Below, piece by piece: positions 17,578 through 25,481 of a DNA stretch of 47,242 bases. Location: the NCBI GenBank assembly GCA_944359625.1, contig CALVSW010000007.1:1-47242 (forward strand), read 5' to 3'. This DNA is from an uncultured Bacilli bacterium. GTDB lineage: Bacteria > Bacillota_I > Bacilli_A > RF39 > UBA660. How positions within the stretch are numbered: the first letter of the stretch is position 1; each line of letters opens with the position of its first letter. The position numbers and the translations under genes are program-made. The notes beneath the pieces were generated by a model, which saw only the letters and a program-made list of their open reading frames with translations, ran no database searches and was not told the DNA's origin.

Positions 17578-20500
17578 ATGGACGGTTGAACAATCTAGTG
17601 CTATTAATGAAACGGGTAAAAATATTATTGTATCTGCGGGAGCTGGTTCTGGAAAAACAGCAGTTTTATCCGAAAGGGTTTTAACCCATTTAAAAAATAA
17701 GATAAGTATTACTGATTTATTAATATTAACTTTTACGAATGCTGCTGCTAGTGAGATGAAAGATAGAATTAGAAAGAAAGTAAAAAATATTCCGGAATTA
17801 AAAGAAGAATTAGATAAAATTGATATTGCTTTTATTACAACATTTGATGCTTTTAGTTTATCTTTAGTTAAAAGATATAAAGAATATTTAAATATTAGTA
17901 GTAATATTAAAATAATTGATAATAGTATTATTGCTTTAAAAAAGAAAGAATTTTTAAATGAAATATTTGATGAATTATATCTTAATAATAATTCTTTATT
18001 TTTAAAATTACTTAGTGATTTAACATTAAAAGATGATAAAGATATTTTTAATGGTATTTTAAATTTAAATAATAAATTAGATAATATTTATAATAAAGAA
18101 GAAATATTAAATAATTATATTTCTAAGTTTTATCAAATAGATAATTTAGAAAATATTTTTAATGAATATTTTAAATTAATTAATAAAAAGATAAAAGAAA
18201 TCAGTAATCAAATAGATAATTTAAGTATTTATGTTGATAATTCTTTTATCGATAAAATGAATAGTGTCTTTATTAACTTATTTAATAGTAAAAGTTATGA
18301 AGATATAAGGTATAATATTTATAATTTAGAAAAATTACCTATTTTAAGAAATGCTTGTGAAGAAGCTAAAAAAATAAAAGAAGAAATTAGTTCAATAATA
18401 AAAATTATAAAAGAATTAACTAAGTATAATAGTGAAGAAGAAATTATTAATAGTTTATTTGCTACTAAAGATTATGTTACTATTATTATTGAAATTTTAA
18501 AAAAATTAGATAATAAAATAAGTATATATAAAAAGGATAATGATAGTTATGAATTTATTGATATTGCTAAGTTAGCTATTAAACTTTTAAAAGAAAATCC
18601 TTTAATATGTGAAGAATTAAAAAATAAATATAAAGAAATATTAATTGATGAATATCAAGATACTAATGATTTACAAGATATTTTTATTTCTTTAATAGCT
18701 AATAATAATTTATATATGGTAGGAGATATTAAACAATCTATTTATCGTTTTCGTAATGCTAATCCTAATATTTTTAAGAGTAAATATGAAGATTATTCTA
18801 AAAGTGTTTCAGGATTAAAAATAGATTTAAATAAGAATTTTCGTAGTCGTAGACAAGTAATAGATAATATAAATTTAATTTTTAATTTAATTATGGATGA
18901 AGAAGTAGGTGGTGCTAATTATTTAGAAACGCATCAAATGCAATTTGGTTTGACTAGTTATGATAGTGTTAATAAAGAAAATTATGCTATGGAAGTTTTA
19001 AATTATAACCCTTTAGATAAAAAGTTTAGTGATACCGAAATTGAAATATTTATAGTTTTAAATGATATTAAAAATAAAATTTTAAATGGTTATGAAATAA
19101 TGGATAAAGATACAAATTTACCACGTAAAGCTAATTATGGGGATTTTGTTATTTTAATGGATCGAGCTACAAATTTTGATTTATATAAAAAGATATTTGA
19201 ATATTATAATGTTCCTATTAGTATATATCGTGATACAACTATTAGTGATTCTGTAGATATTAATATAATTAAAAATATTTATAATTTAATAATTTTAATT
19301 AAAAAGAAAGATTTTGGTAAGTTATTTTCTTATTCATATATGGCTATTGCCCGTAGTTATCTTTTTAATATTAGTGATTTAGAAATTTTAAAAACAATTA
19401 AAGATCGTGATTATAGTGCTACTAAGATTTATGCTATTTGTTATAATTTAGCTAAAGATTTAGATAATTTAAATAATATTGAATTATATGATAAAATTAT
19501 TCAAGAATTTAATTTTTTAGATAGAGTTATTACAATAGGTAATGTTAAAGAACATTTAGTTACTTTAGATTCTATTGCTAAAATAGTAAGTAATGCTACT
19601 AGTTTAGGATATACGCCCGAAGATTTTTTAGATTACTTAAATCAAGTTAGTGAAGAAGGCTTAGATATTAAGTTATCTTTAAATAAAGATAGTTCTAATA
19701 GTGTTAAAATAATGACTATTCATGCCTCTAAAGGTTTAGAATATCCAATATGTTATTTTACAGGATTAGGTAAAAAATTTAATATTAGTGATTTAAAAGA
19801 TAAACTATATTATGATAATAATTATGGTTTTATAACTCCTTATTTTAATAAAGGTATTAATAATACTATATTAAAAACTTTATTAAAAACTAAATATATT
19901 CAAGATGAAGTATCGGAAAAGATTCGTTTATTTTATGTAGCTTTAACAAGAGCCAGAGAAAAGATTATCTTAGTTGGTAGTTTTAAAGAAAATGAGTTAG
20001 CATATAAAAAAGAAAATTTAATTAATTTAGAAGAACGTTTAAAATATATGAGTTTTCGTGATATTATTAATTCTATTTATAAATATTTAACTAGATATGT
20101 AAAAGAAATAGATATTAATAGTTTAGGATTAAATAAGGATTATAATTTATCTAAACTTGTTAAAGAATTTAATTTTAATAGTACTTCTAAAATTATTGTT
20201 GATAATTATGATGTAGAAGAAGAGTTAATAGCTAATAAAAGAGTATCTAAAGTTGTTAATAAGTTATTAAGTAGTGAAGAAAAGAAAAATATTGAATTAG
20301 GTTTAAGAATGCATTATTTATTTGAAATAACTGATTTTAATAATCCTGATTATAGTATGATGAATGATTTTGAAAAAAGTTGTCTTAAAAATTTCTTAAA
20401 TACTAAGATTTTAGATAATAATATAGGAATTTATAAGGAATATGAATTTATTTATAATAATAAAGAATTAATTCATGGAATAATAGATTTATTAATTATT

Positions 20501-20674
20501 AAAGAAAATACTTGTATAATTGTTGATTACAAGTTAAAATACGTAGACGATAGTAATTATTTTAAACAATTATCTTATTATCGTGAGTATATTAAAGATT
20601 TAACTGGTAAGAAGACTATTACATATTTATATTCAATTATCGATAGTAAGTTAATTTTAATTGAGGGGGATTAA
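17570..20674 (+). CDS. addA: AddA ATP-dependent helicase/nuclease subunit A
   Basis: This 1034-residue UvrD-like superfamily 1 helicase has a C-terminal nuclease. Visible motifs are the Walker A SAGAGSGKT (around 22-30), LTFTNAAASEMKDRI, LIDEYQDTND (D360, E361), VGDIKQSIYRFR, MTIHASKGLEYP, and LFYVALTRAREKI. The nuclease shows HGIIDLL (D973) and IIVDYKLKY (D986, K988). With AddB it unwinds and degrades broken ends until it meets a Chi site. The ATG at 17570 is chosen because AGGAGG lies eight bases before it; the in-frame GTG at 17561 would fall in that site. It is somewhat shorter than Bacillus AddA (about 1230). Confidence 0.96.
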   Translation: MPKWTVEQSSAINETGKNIIVSAGAGSGKTAVLSERVLTHLKNKISITDLLILTFTNAAASEMKDRIRKKVKNIPELKEELDKIDIAFITTFDAFSLSLVKRYKEYLNISSNIKIIDNSIIALKKKEFLNEIFDELYLNNNSLFLKLLSDLTLKDDKDIFNGILNLNNKLDNIYNKEEILNNYISKFYQIDNLENIFNEYFKLINKKIKEISNQIDNLSIYVDNSFIDKMNSVFINLFNSKSYEDIRYNIYNLEKLPILRNACEEAKKIKEEISSIIKIIKELTKYNSEEEIINSLFATKDYVTIIIEILKKLDNKISIYKKDNDSYEFIDIAKLAIKLLKENPLICEELKNKYKEILIDEYQDTNDLQDIFISLIANNNLYMVGDIKQSIYRFRNANPNIFKSKYEDYSKSVSGLKIDLNKNFRSRRQVIDNINLIFNLIMDEEVGGANYLETHQMQFGLTSYDSVNKENYAMEVLNYNPLDKKFSDTEIEIFIVLNDIKNKILNGYEIMDKDTNLPRKANYGDFVILMDRATNFDLYKKIFEYYNVPISIYRDTTISDSVDINIIKNIYNLIILIKKKDFGKLFSYSYMAIARSYLFNISDLEILKTIKDRDYSATKIYAICYNLAKDLDNLNNIELYDKIIQEFNFLDRVITIGNVKEHLVTLDSIAKIVSNATSLGYTPEDFLDYLNQVSEEGLDIKLSLNKDSSNSVKIMTIHASKGLEYPICYFTGLGKKFNISDLKDKLYYDNNYGFITPYFNKGINNTILKTLLKTKYIQDEVSEKIRLFYVALTRAREKIILVGSFKENELAYKKENLINLEERLKYMSFRDIINSIYKYLTRYVKEIDINSLGLNKDYNLSKLVKEFNFNSTSKIIVDNYDVEEELIANKRVSKVVNKLLSSEEKKNIELGLRMHYLFEITDFNNPDYSMMNDFEKSCLKNFLNTKILDNNIGIYKEYEFIYNNKELIHGIIDLLIIKENTCIIVDYKLKYVDDSNYFKQLSYYREYIKDLTGKKTITYLYSIIDSKLILIEGD

Positions 20675-20675
20675 T

Positions 20676-21260
20676 ATGGATTTAGAAGATAATAAAAAAT
20701 TACTTTATAATAAGTTACTATGTAATAATTATTTTATAAATAAAAATAATAGTAAAGCATATATAAAATGTTTAAAAGATGTAGTGGATCAAGTATTTGA
20801 TTTAAAAGTTACTAGTATTCGTGATGTTAATCTATATAGTTTAGAACTTATTAGAACGCACTTTGGATTGTATGATAATAATAATATAGTTACATATAAA
20901 CAATTAGCAACTTTTTTAAATACTTATATTGCTAAAGTTGCAAAGATTTTGCGATCTGGTTATTATGAATTAAAAAAAACTATTAATAATATGAGTAAAA
21001 ATTTAATTATAAAAGAGATGATAAAAGAAGGCTTATCTATTGATGGTGTCTTCTTAAAAGATACTGGTTTAGATTTATTTTCAGTTGACGAATTAGAACA
21101 TCATTCTTTATTAACTTTAGGTAATTTATTAACTTATAGTAAAGAAGAATTACTCTCTATGTTATCTAATCGTACTTATTTAGATTGTTTACTTACTTTA
21201 GAAGATTTAGGTTATTCTTTAAAAGATGAAAATATCCAAAGACTAATTCGTAAAAATTAA
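20676..21260 (+). CDS. Small protein with sigma-region-4-like and RNA polymerase alpha-CTD-like parts
   Basis: I do not recognise this 194-residue protein as a named gene. Residues about 55-103 (LIRTHFGLYD, then a VTYKQLATFL helix and KVAKILRSGYYELKK) resemble the LRLRYGL...LEEIGKELG...REKALRKL pattern of sigma-70 region 4. Residues about 131-182 (SVDELEHHSLLTLGNLLTYS, then KEELLSML and LLTLEDLGYSL) resemble the helix-hairpin-helix C-terminal domain of the polymerase alpha subunit. If both readings hold, it could bind DNA upstream of promoters or dock on polymerase. The ATG at 20676 follows GAGGGGG. It starts one base after the addA stop, so it is probably co-transcribed with addBA. Confidence 0.7.
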   Translation: MDLEDNKKLLYNKLLCNNYFINKNNSKAYIKCLKDVVDQVFDLKVTSIRDVNLYSLELIRTHFGLYDNNNIVTYKQLATFLNTYIAKVAKILRSGYYELKKTINNMSKNLIIKEMIKEGLSIDGVFLKDTGLDLFSVDELEHHSLLTLGNLLTYSKEELLSMLSNRTYLDCLLTLEDLGYSLKDENIQRLIRKN

Positions 21261-21458
21261 TCATCTAGCATTAATTTAGTAGTTTACATAGTATCATTCC
21301 TCCAGAGAGTTAAATAGCTTTGTAAATGTATAAATTATTAATTACTTTTTCTTTTATTACTAAATTTATATACAAAATTACTAATGAAGTATTATTCGTG
21401 ATTAGTGTAGTCATACTATAAAATCTATGCTAGAATTATAATAGGTGGTAGATAATAT
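21261..21458. other. Intergenic gap between addBA block and ABC island
   Basis: This 198-base AT-rich gap holds no supported gene. Near its end is TATAAT (21437-21442) followed by AGGTGG. This belongs to a 21-base stretch (21434-21454) that is repeated exactly at 25459-25479, upstream of the fused ABC transporter gene. Confidence 0.6.
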
Positions 21459-22101
21459 ATGGATTTAGATAATGTCGAAAAAAATTATGAAATTAATTCC
21501 GAAAAAGTAGTAGCTTTACAAAGCTTTTCTTATTTTTTTAAAAAGGGTACATTTTATGCAATTACAGGCCATTCTGGAAGTGGTAAATCGACTTTGATTA
21601 GAATTTTGGGATTAATTGATAAAATGAGTAGTGGGAATTATCTATTAAATGGTGTAAATATAGCCGATTTAAATGATTTTGAATTATCCAGATTACGAAT
21701 GGATAAAATAGGTTTTGTTTTTCAAGATTTTTATTTAGATGAATATTTAAAAGCATATGAAAACGTTATGCTTCCCATGTTGATTAATAAGAAAATTAAA
21801 AAAGAAGAGCGAAAAGAAAAAGCTATTAAATTACTAGATGAATTAGGGTTAAAAAATCGAATAAATCACTATCCTAAAGAGATGAGTGGTGGTGAGCAGC
21901 AACGTGTTGCCATTGCTAGAAGTTTAGCAAATGATCCTGAATACATTTTAGCTGATGAACCAACTGGTAATTTAGATGAAAAAAACGAAAAAAATGAGTA
22001 AAAGTGGAAAATGTGTTATTGTTGTATCTCACAGTAAAATTGTTGATTTATATGCCGATGTTCTTCTACAATTAAAAGATGGAAAGTTGGTATTAAAATG
22101 A
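21459..22101 (+). pseudogene. Frameshifted ABC transporter ATPase (cassette A)
   Basis: The first 180 codons encode a MacB/LolD-type ATPase with GHSGSGKST, VFQD, the [15 protein letters not shown] signature and [12 protein letters not shown]. The frame then stops at 21999-22001. The missing C-terminus continues in the +1 frame ([18 protein letters not shown], including the switch His) to a TGA at 22099-22101. Compared with the intact paralogue at 27975-28646, about nine residues (QFIFKLLKK equivalent) are absent between the D-loop and this part, so an internal deletion of about 26 bases is likely, between two A-rich runs. The product would lack the H-loop and should be inactive. An assembly error is less likely because residues are missing as well as frame. 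Confidence 0.8.
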
Positions 22102-23324
22102 CTTTAAGTGATAAAATGTTTATTATAAAACATAAATTAATAACTAAGAGAAACATAATTTTAATTATTGTATTTTCTGTTCTTTTAACTGTTATTATGG
22201 GATGTATTACTGTAATAAATTTAGTTATAAATTTTAAACATGATACATTTAATAGTGAAATCGGTAGAACCTTAGTTATTGAAAATATAAACGAAGATAC
22301 TTTTGATGAAGTTAGTAAATTAGATTATATTGACTATGTTGATAGTAATAAATATATAAGTGGTGGGGAATTTTTAGTCCCTGAATTTAATACTAATAAC
22401 ATTGATGGCTCAATATTTTTTAAACCAATTTTAAATGAAGAAACGTTAGAAATTATAGAAGGCCAAAATGTAAAAAAATCTGGTGAGGTAATTTGTCCTG
22501 CTAAATTTTATCCCCATAGCACATATATCGATGATACAACAAATCAAAAAATAATGAATTCTTTGTACTTAAATAGTAAGGATATCATTGGAAAAAGTTT
22601 TAATGTCATTTCTAGTAATGAGGATTATCAAGGAAAAGAATATGAATTTACTATTGTAGGTACTTATGCTAACAAACAATTTGATTATTTAAATACTTGT
22701 TATTTATCAAAAGAAGATTATGATAAAATTAGTTCGAAATACGCATCGATTTCTGGTTATATTGATGAAAATGGTATAGAACATCAAGTATACAATGAGT
22801 ATAATGGATTAATGATAGTGGTTGATGATGTTAAGCATATAGATATTGTTAGCAAACAATTAATTGAAATGGGATATTTACCAAAAGAAAATTTTATTTT
22901 TGATACTGAACTATTAAATTATATTGCTTATATTCCGTTACTATTGTGTATTATTGTAATTATAATTACTTTGAATATTGTTTATGCTTTTTTATTAAAA
23001 AAGTGCAATTATAATAAAAAAAATTACGGAATTTTAAGAAGTTGTGGATATACAAATAAAGAGATAATAAATGTTGAAAAGTGGAGTACCATAATTGTAT
23101 TTTTTATAAGTTGTTTAATTTCATTAATAATTTATTTTATTATTTATTTTATAGCCCAAAATACTATTCTTGTAGAATTTGTTTATAACAATTATACATT
23201 ACCAATACCTTATTTATATTTAATATTATTAGTAGCCATATTTTTGCTAGTTTTTATTAAATTTGAAAATCGAATAATTACTAAAATATTGAACAAAGAT
23301 ATTCAATATTTATTAGAAAGATAA
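22098..23324 (+). CDS. ABC transporter permease, MacB/FtsX-like (cassette A, first)
   Basis: This 408-residue protein has the MacB-type layout: one N-terminal membrane helix (about 18-42), a large outer domain of about 230 residues, and three C-terminal helices carrying the FtsX-like pattern (KNYGILRSCGYTNKEI between the first two). It pairs with the ATPase immediately upstream; its ATG overlaps that gene's stop as ATGA. It is paralogous to the permease at 28633-29817, with the same gene position and similar features (a conserved CP.(K/N)F.P segment in the outer domain). As the cassette ATPase is broken, it can work only with another ATPase, such as that at 27975. Confidence 0.8.
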   Translation: MTLSDKMFIIKHKLITKRNIILIIVFSVLLTVIMGCITVINLVINFKHDTFNSEIGRTLVIENINEDTFDEVSKLDYIDYVDSNKYISGGEFLVPEFNTNNIDGSIFFKPILNEETLEIIEGQNVKKSGEVICPAKFYPHSTYIDDTTNQKIMNSLYLNSKDIIGKSFNVISSNEDYQGKEYEFTIVGTYANKQFDYLNTCYLSKEDYDKISSKYASISGYIDENGIEHQVYNEYNGLMIVVDDVKHIDIVSKQLIEMGYLPKENFIFDTELLNYIAYIPLLLCIIVIIITLNIVYAFLLKKCNYNKKNYGILRSCGYTNKEIINVEKWSTIIVFFISCLISLIIYFIIYFIAQNTILVEFVYNNYTLPIPYLYLILLVAIFLLVFIKFENRIITKILNKDIQYLLER

Positions 23325-23326
23325 TT

Positions 23327-24142
23327 ATGATAGTTAAGAGCTTTTTTAGAAAGAAAAACACTAAAATATACACTATTATTTTGGGCCTTATCTTTTTAAT
23401 TTTATTTATTTTAGGTGTTGGTAAAAATTATTATATTAAGCAAGTTAATAAAGATTATGATGGATCATTTTCTTATTTTAAATCTAATGATTCTATAGAT
23501 TTAAATTATATTAATAATATTTTAATGTTTCAAAAAGGATTCGAATTAAGTGTTGATAATTCTTTGATTTATTTTGTTATCGATAATAACGTTCCAAAAG
23601 GAAAAATTATTTTGCCAAGTAATTACAAAAATGAGATTGGTTTAGGTGATTCTATTTCTTTAATTACGAAGTATAGTAATCAAGATTTATTAGTCTATGA
23701 TTATTATGAATCTATAATAAATTTTCCTATTTTTAAAATAAATTCTGAAGATTATCAAAAGTTATCTAAAGATCAAAATATTGTTTACTTTTTTCAATTA
23801 AAAAATTGGTTAAATATGGATGAAACCATTTCAAAAATTGAGCAAGATTTAGATGTTACTGTAGTTACTTACTTAAGTGATAATGAGACATCAAATTATA
23901 AGTTTATTATTACTATAGTTGATATTTTTATATATTTTATGATTTTGATTTTTATTATTACCGGTTGTATATCTATTTATAATGTCATTAATGATGAGAA
24001 AAAAAATATGATGTTATATAGATGTTTAGGTTATTCAAAATTAGAAAATTATTTAATATTATTAAAAAAAATTTTCTTTTTAATATTTTTTTCATTAATT
24101 CCTACTATGATAATATCTATTCTTTTGTTTTTAGTTATTTAA
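23327..24142 (+). CDS. Truncated ABC transporter permease (cassette A, second)
   Basis: The 271 residues contain an N-terminal helix, an outer domain and two C-terminal helices around ISIYNVINDEKKNMMLYRCLGYSK in the FtsX pattern. The last helix expected of this family is missing: the frame ends at SILLFLVI, about 45 residues earlier than the paralogue at 29810-30781. It starts two bases after the preceding stop. With the frameshifted ATPase this suggests that cassette A is decaying. The following 327 bases have no gene. Confidence 0.7.
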   Translation: MIVKSFFRKKNTKIYTIILGLIFLILFILGVGKNYYIKQVNKDYDGSFSYFKSNDSIDLNYINNILMFQKGFELSVDNSLIYFVIDNNVPKGKIILPSNYKNEIGLGDSISLITKYSNQDLLVYDYYESIINFPIFKINSEDYQKLSKDQNIVYFFQLKNWLNMDETISKIEQDLDVTVVTYLSDNETSNYKFIITIVDIFIYFMILIFIITGCISIYNVINDEKKNMMLYRCLGYSKLENYLILLKKIFFLIFFSLIPTMIISILLFLVI

Positions 24143-24469
24143 CTATATAAGTAATTTTTTTGAATCGTTATTATATAATCATATTGGAATAGTTAGCTAT
24201 ATGTTATAGATGCATTGATAAGATTTGATGTGAAAAAGATATGTGTTTGGAAAAGGTTGCCTTTTAAAATAGTATTTACTTTTTTAACACTTTTACATAA
24301 TTGGCAAATATATAAGGTATTTTAATACAAAATACGTCTAATTTAATAATGCATATGATACTAATTTTTATAAAACTTATTAAAAAATATTTAAAATAAA
24401 TATGGTGCCAAATTGGCACTAGTTTTTTTCTTAATTTTATGGTAATGTATAACTATAGGATGGGAAGTT
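24143..24469. other. 327-base gap with a relic resembling the PBP gene 3' region
   Basis: No gene is visible. Bases 24260-24300 closely match 31777-31816, inside the PASTA end of the PBP gene, with about three differences over some 40 bases. Read on the minus strand the relic still gives a KSVKxxNTILKG-like peptide. The rest may be decayed permease sequence. A strong hairpin terminator lies at 24404-24429. Confidence 0.7.
24404..24429 (+). terminator. Rho-independent terminator
   Basis: A GTGCCA/TGGCAC stem with a three-base loop (24404-24420) is followed by a run of seven Ts. It ends the cassette A transcript. Confidence 0.75.
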
Positions 24470-24868
24470 ATGAAAAAAACATTGTTAATTATTTTTCTTT
24501 ACTCTGTAATGTTATTAGGATTAACTGGATGTTCTAATAATTCAGAATTAGAGGAATTTAAGATTAGTTATACTTTAAATGACGGAAGATTGATTAAATT
24601 TGCATATGATCCAAAATATAAGGAAACTACTGTTAGTGATGCCATTTTAAAAGGTGAACTTATACCAAAAGATTTTATAAATAGTTTAGAATATTTAGAT
24701 GGTTTAAAAGATGGTGGTTCAAAAATTTATAAATATGATAGTAAAATAAATAGTAATTATGGAAATATTGATTTTTATGTTATAGAGTGTAATAGTTTGG
24801 ATGGAATAAAAGATATTTATGTAGCAAAATATAAAAATAGTTTAATGGATAAATGTTCTATTAATTAG
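24470..24868 (+). CDS. Lipoprotein, unknown function (paralogue 1)
   Basis: This 132-residue protein begins with a lipoprotein signal: basic residues, a hydrophobic stretch and a GLTGC lipobox with the lipidated Cys at 21. The mature part shares a pattern with the next gene: LEYLDGLKDGGSKIYK, a Cys in ECNSLDGIKDIYV, and a final Cys near the end. These two cysteines could form a disulphide outside the cell. I cannot assign a function; its position among FtsX-type ABC transporters fits a substrate-sensing or immunity lipoprotein, but that is a guess. A GGGAAG site precedes the ATG. Confidence 0.8.
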   Translation: MKKTLLIIFLYSVMLLGLTGCSNNSELEEFKISYTLNDGRLIKFAYDPKYKETTVSDAILKGELIPKDFINSLEYLDGLKDGGSKIYKYDSKINSNYGNIDFYVIECNSLDGIKDIYVAKYKNSLMDKCSIN

Positions 24869-24876
24869 GAGGAAAA

Positions 24877-25314
24877 ATGAAAAAGAAATTGGGTTTAATA
24901 GTAATAATGGTTATGATATTGGCAGGATGTAATAAGAGAGATATTTTATCAGTTGAAGGTAATGTAGTAGATGATTCATTCACTATGATTACAAAATTAG
25001 AAAATGGGAGGACGGTTTATTCTGAATTTTCTGAAAATTATTATATAGATGATGATGGAAATAAAATTGATTTAAAAGAAGCATTAGAAAATAATTATAT
25101 ATCTATGGATGAAATTATAAAAAATATGGAGTGGTTGGATTCTATGAATGATGGTGGTTCTGCATTATACAAAGCCAAAGGTAATAGCTTAAATGGTACT
25201 AATGAATTATATTTAGCATCTTGTAATAGTCTTGAAGGTAATGGGGGAATAAAAGATATTTTTATAGGAAACGATGAGACTATAATTGATAATTGTGTAA
25301 AGAATGAAGGGTAG
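24877..25314 (+). CDS. Lipoprotein, unknown function (paralogue 2)
   Basis: This 145-residue protein has an LAGC lipobox with Cys18 as the lipid attachment site. It is a tandem paralogue of the preceding gene: MEWLDSMNDGGSALYK, SCNSLEGNGGIKDIFIG and a C-terminal DNC match the other's LEYLDGLKDGGSKIYK, ECNSLDGIKDIYV and DKC. An AGGAGG-type site overlaps the end of gene 1 and spacing is eight bases, so they form a small operon ended by the hairpin at 25356-25379. Presumably exposed on the outer face of the membrane; role unknown. Confidence 0.8.
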   Translation: MKKKLGLIVIMVMILAGCNKRDILSVEGNVVDDSFTMITKLENGRTVYSEFSENYYIDDDGNKIDLKEALENNYISMDEIIKNMEWLDSMNDGGSALYKAKGNSLNGTNELYLASCNSLEGNGGIKDIFIGNDETIIDNCVKNEG

Positions 25315-25355
25315 GTATTTATATACTACTTTATTTATAAGAAAATTTTAGAATG

Positions 25356-25379
25356 CACTTTCGAAAGGAAGTGTTTTTT
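25356..25379 (+). terminator. Rho-independent terminator after the lipoprotein pair
   Basis: A CACTTTC/GGAAGTG stem with a stable GAAA tetraloop is followed by six Ts. Confidence 0.85.
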
Positions 25380-25430
25380 AATGCTTGTTAATAATAAACA
25401 ATTGCTAGTTTTAAAATTTTTACATTTTAA

Positions 25431-25460
25431 TTGAAAATATAATTAATAATATGTTATAAA
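25431..25460 (+). promoter_or_regulatory. Promoter of the fused ABC transporter gene
   Basis: The -35 TTGAAA (25431-25436) and -10 TATAAA (25455-25460) are 18 bases apart. Transcription would start right at the AGGTGG ribosome site (25468-25473), giving a very short leader. A second TATAAT at 25462-25467 is too close to that site to serve easily. Confidence 0.45.
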
Positions 25461-25481
25461 TTATAATAGGTGGTAGATAGT

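Noticed and set aside
21960..22010. Programmed ribosomal frameshift in the cassette A ATPase
   Set aside because: A-runs are present, but reaching the second half needs a +1 shift and about nine residues would still be missing compared with the intact paralogue, so mutation is more likely.
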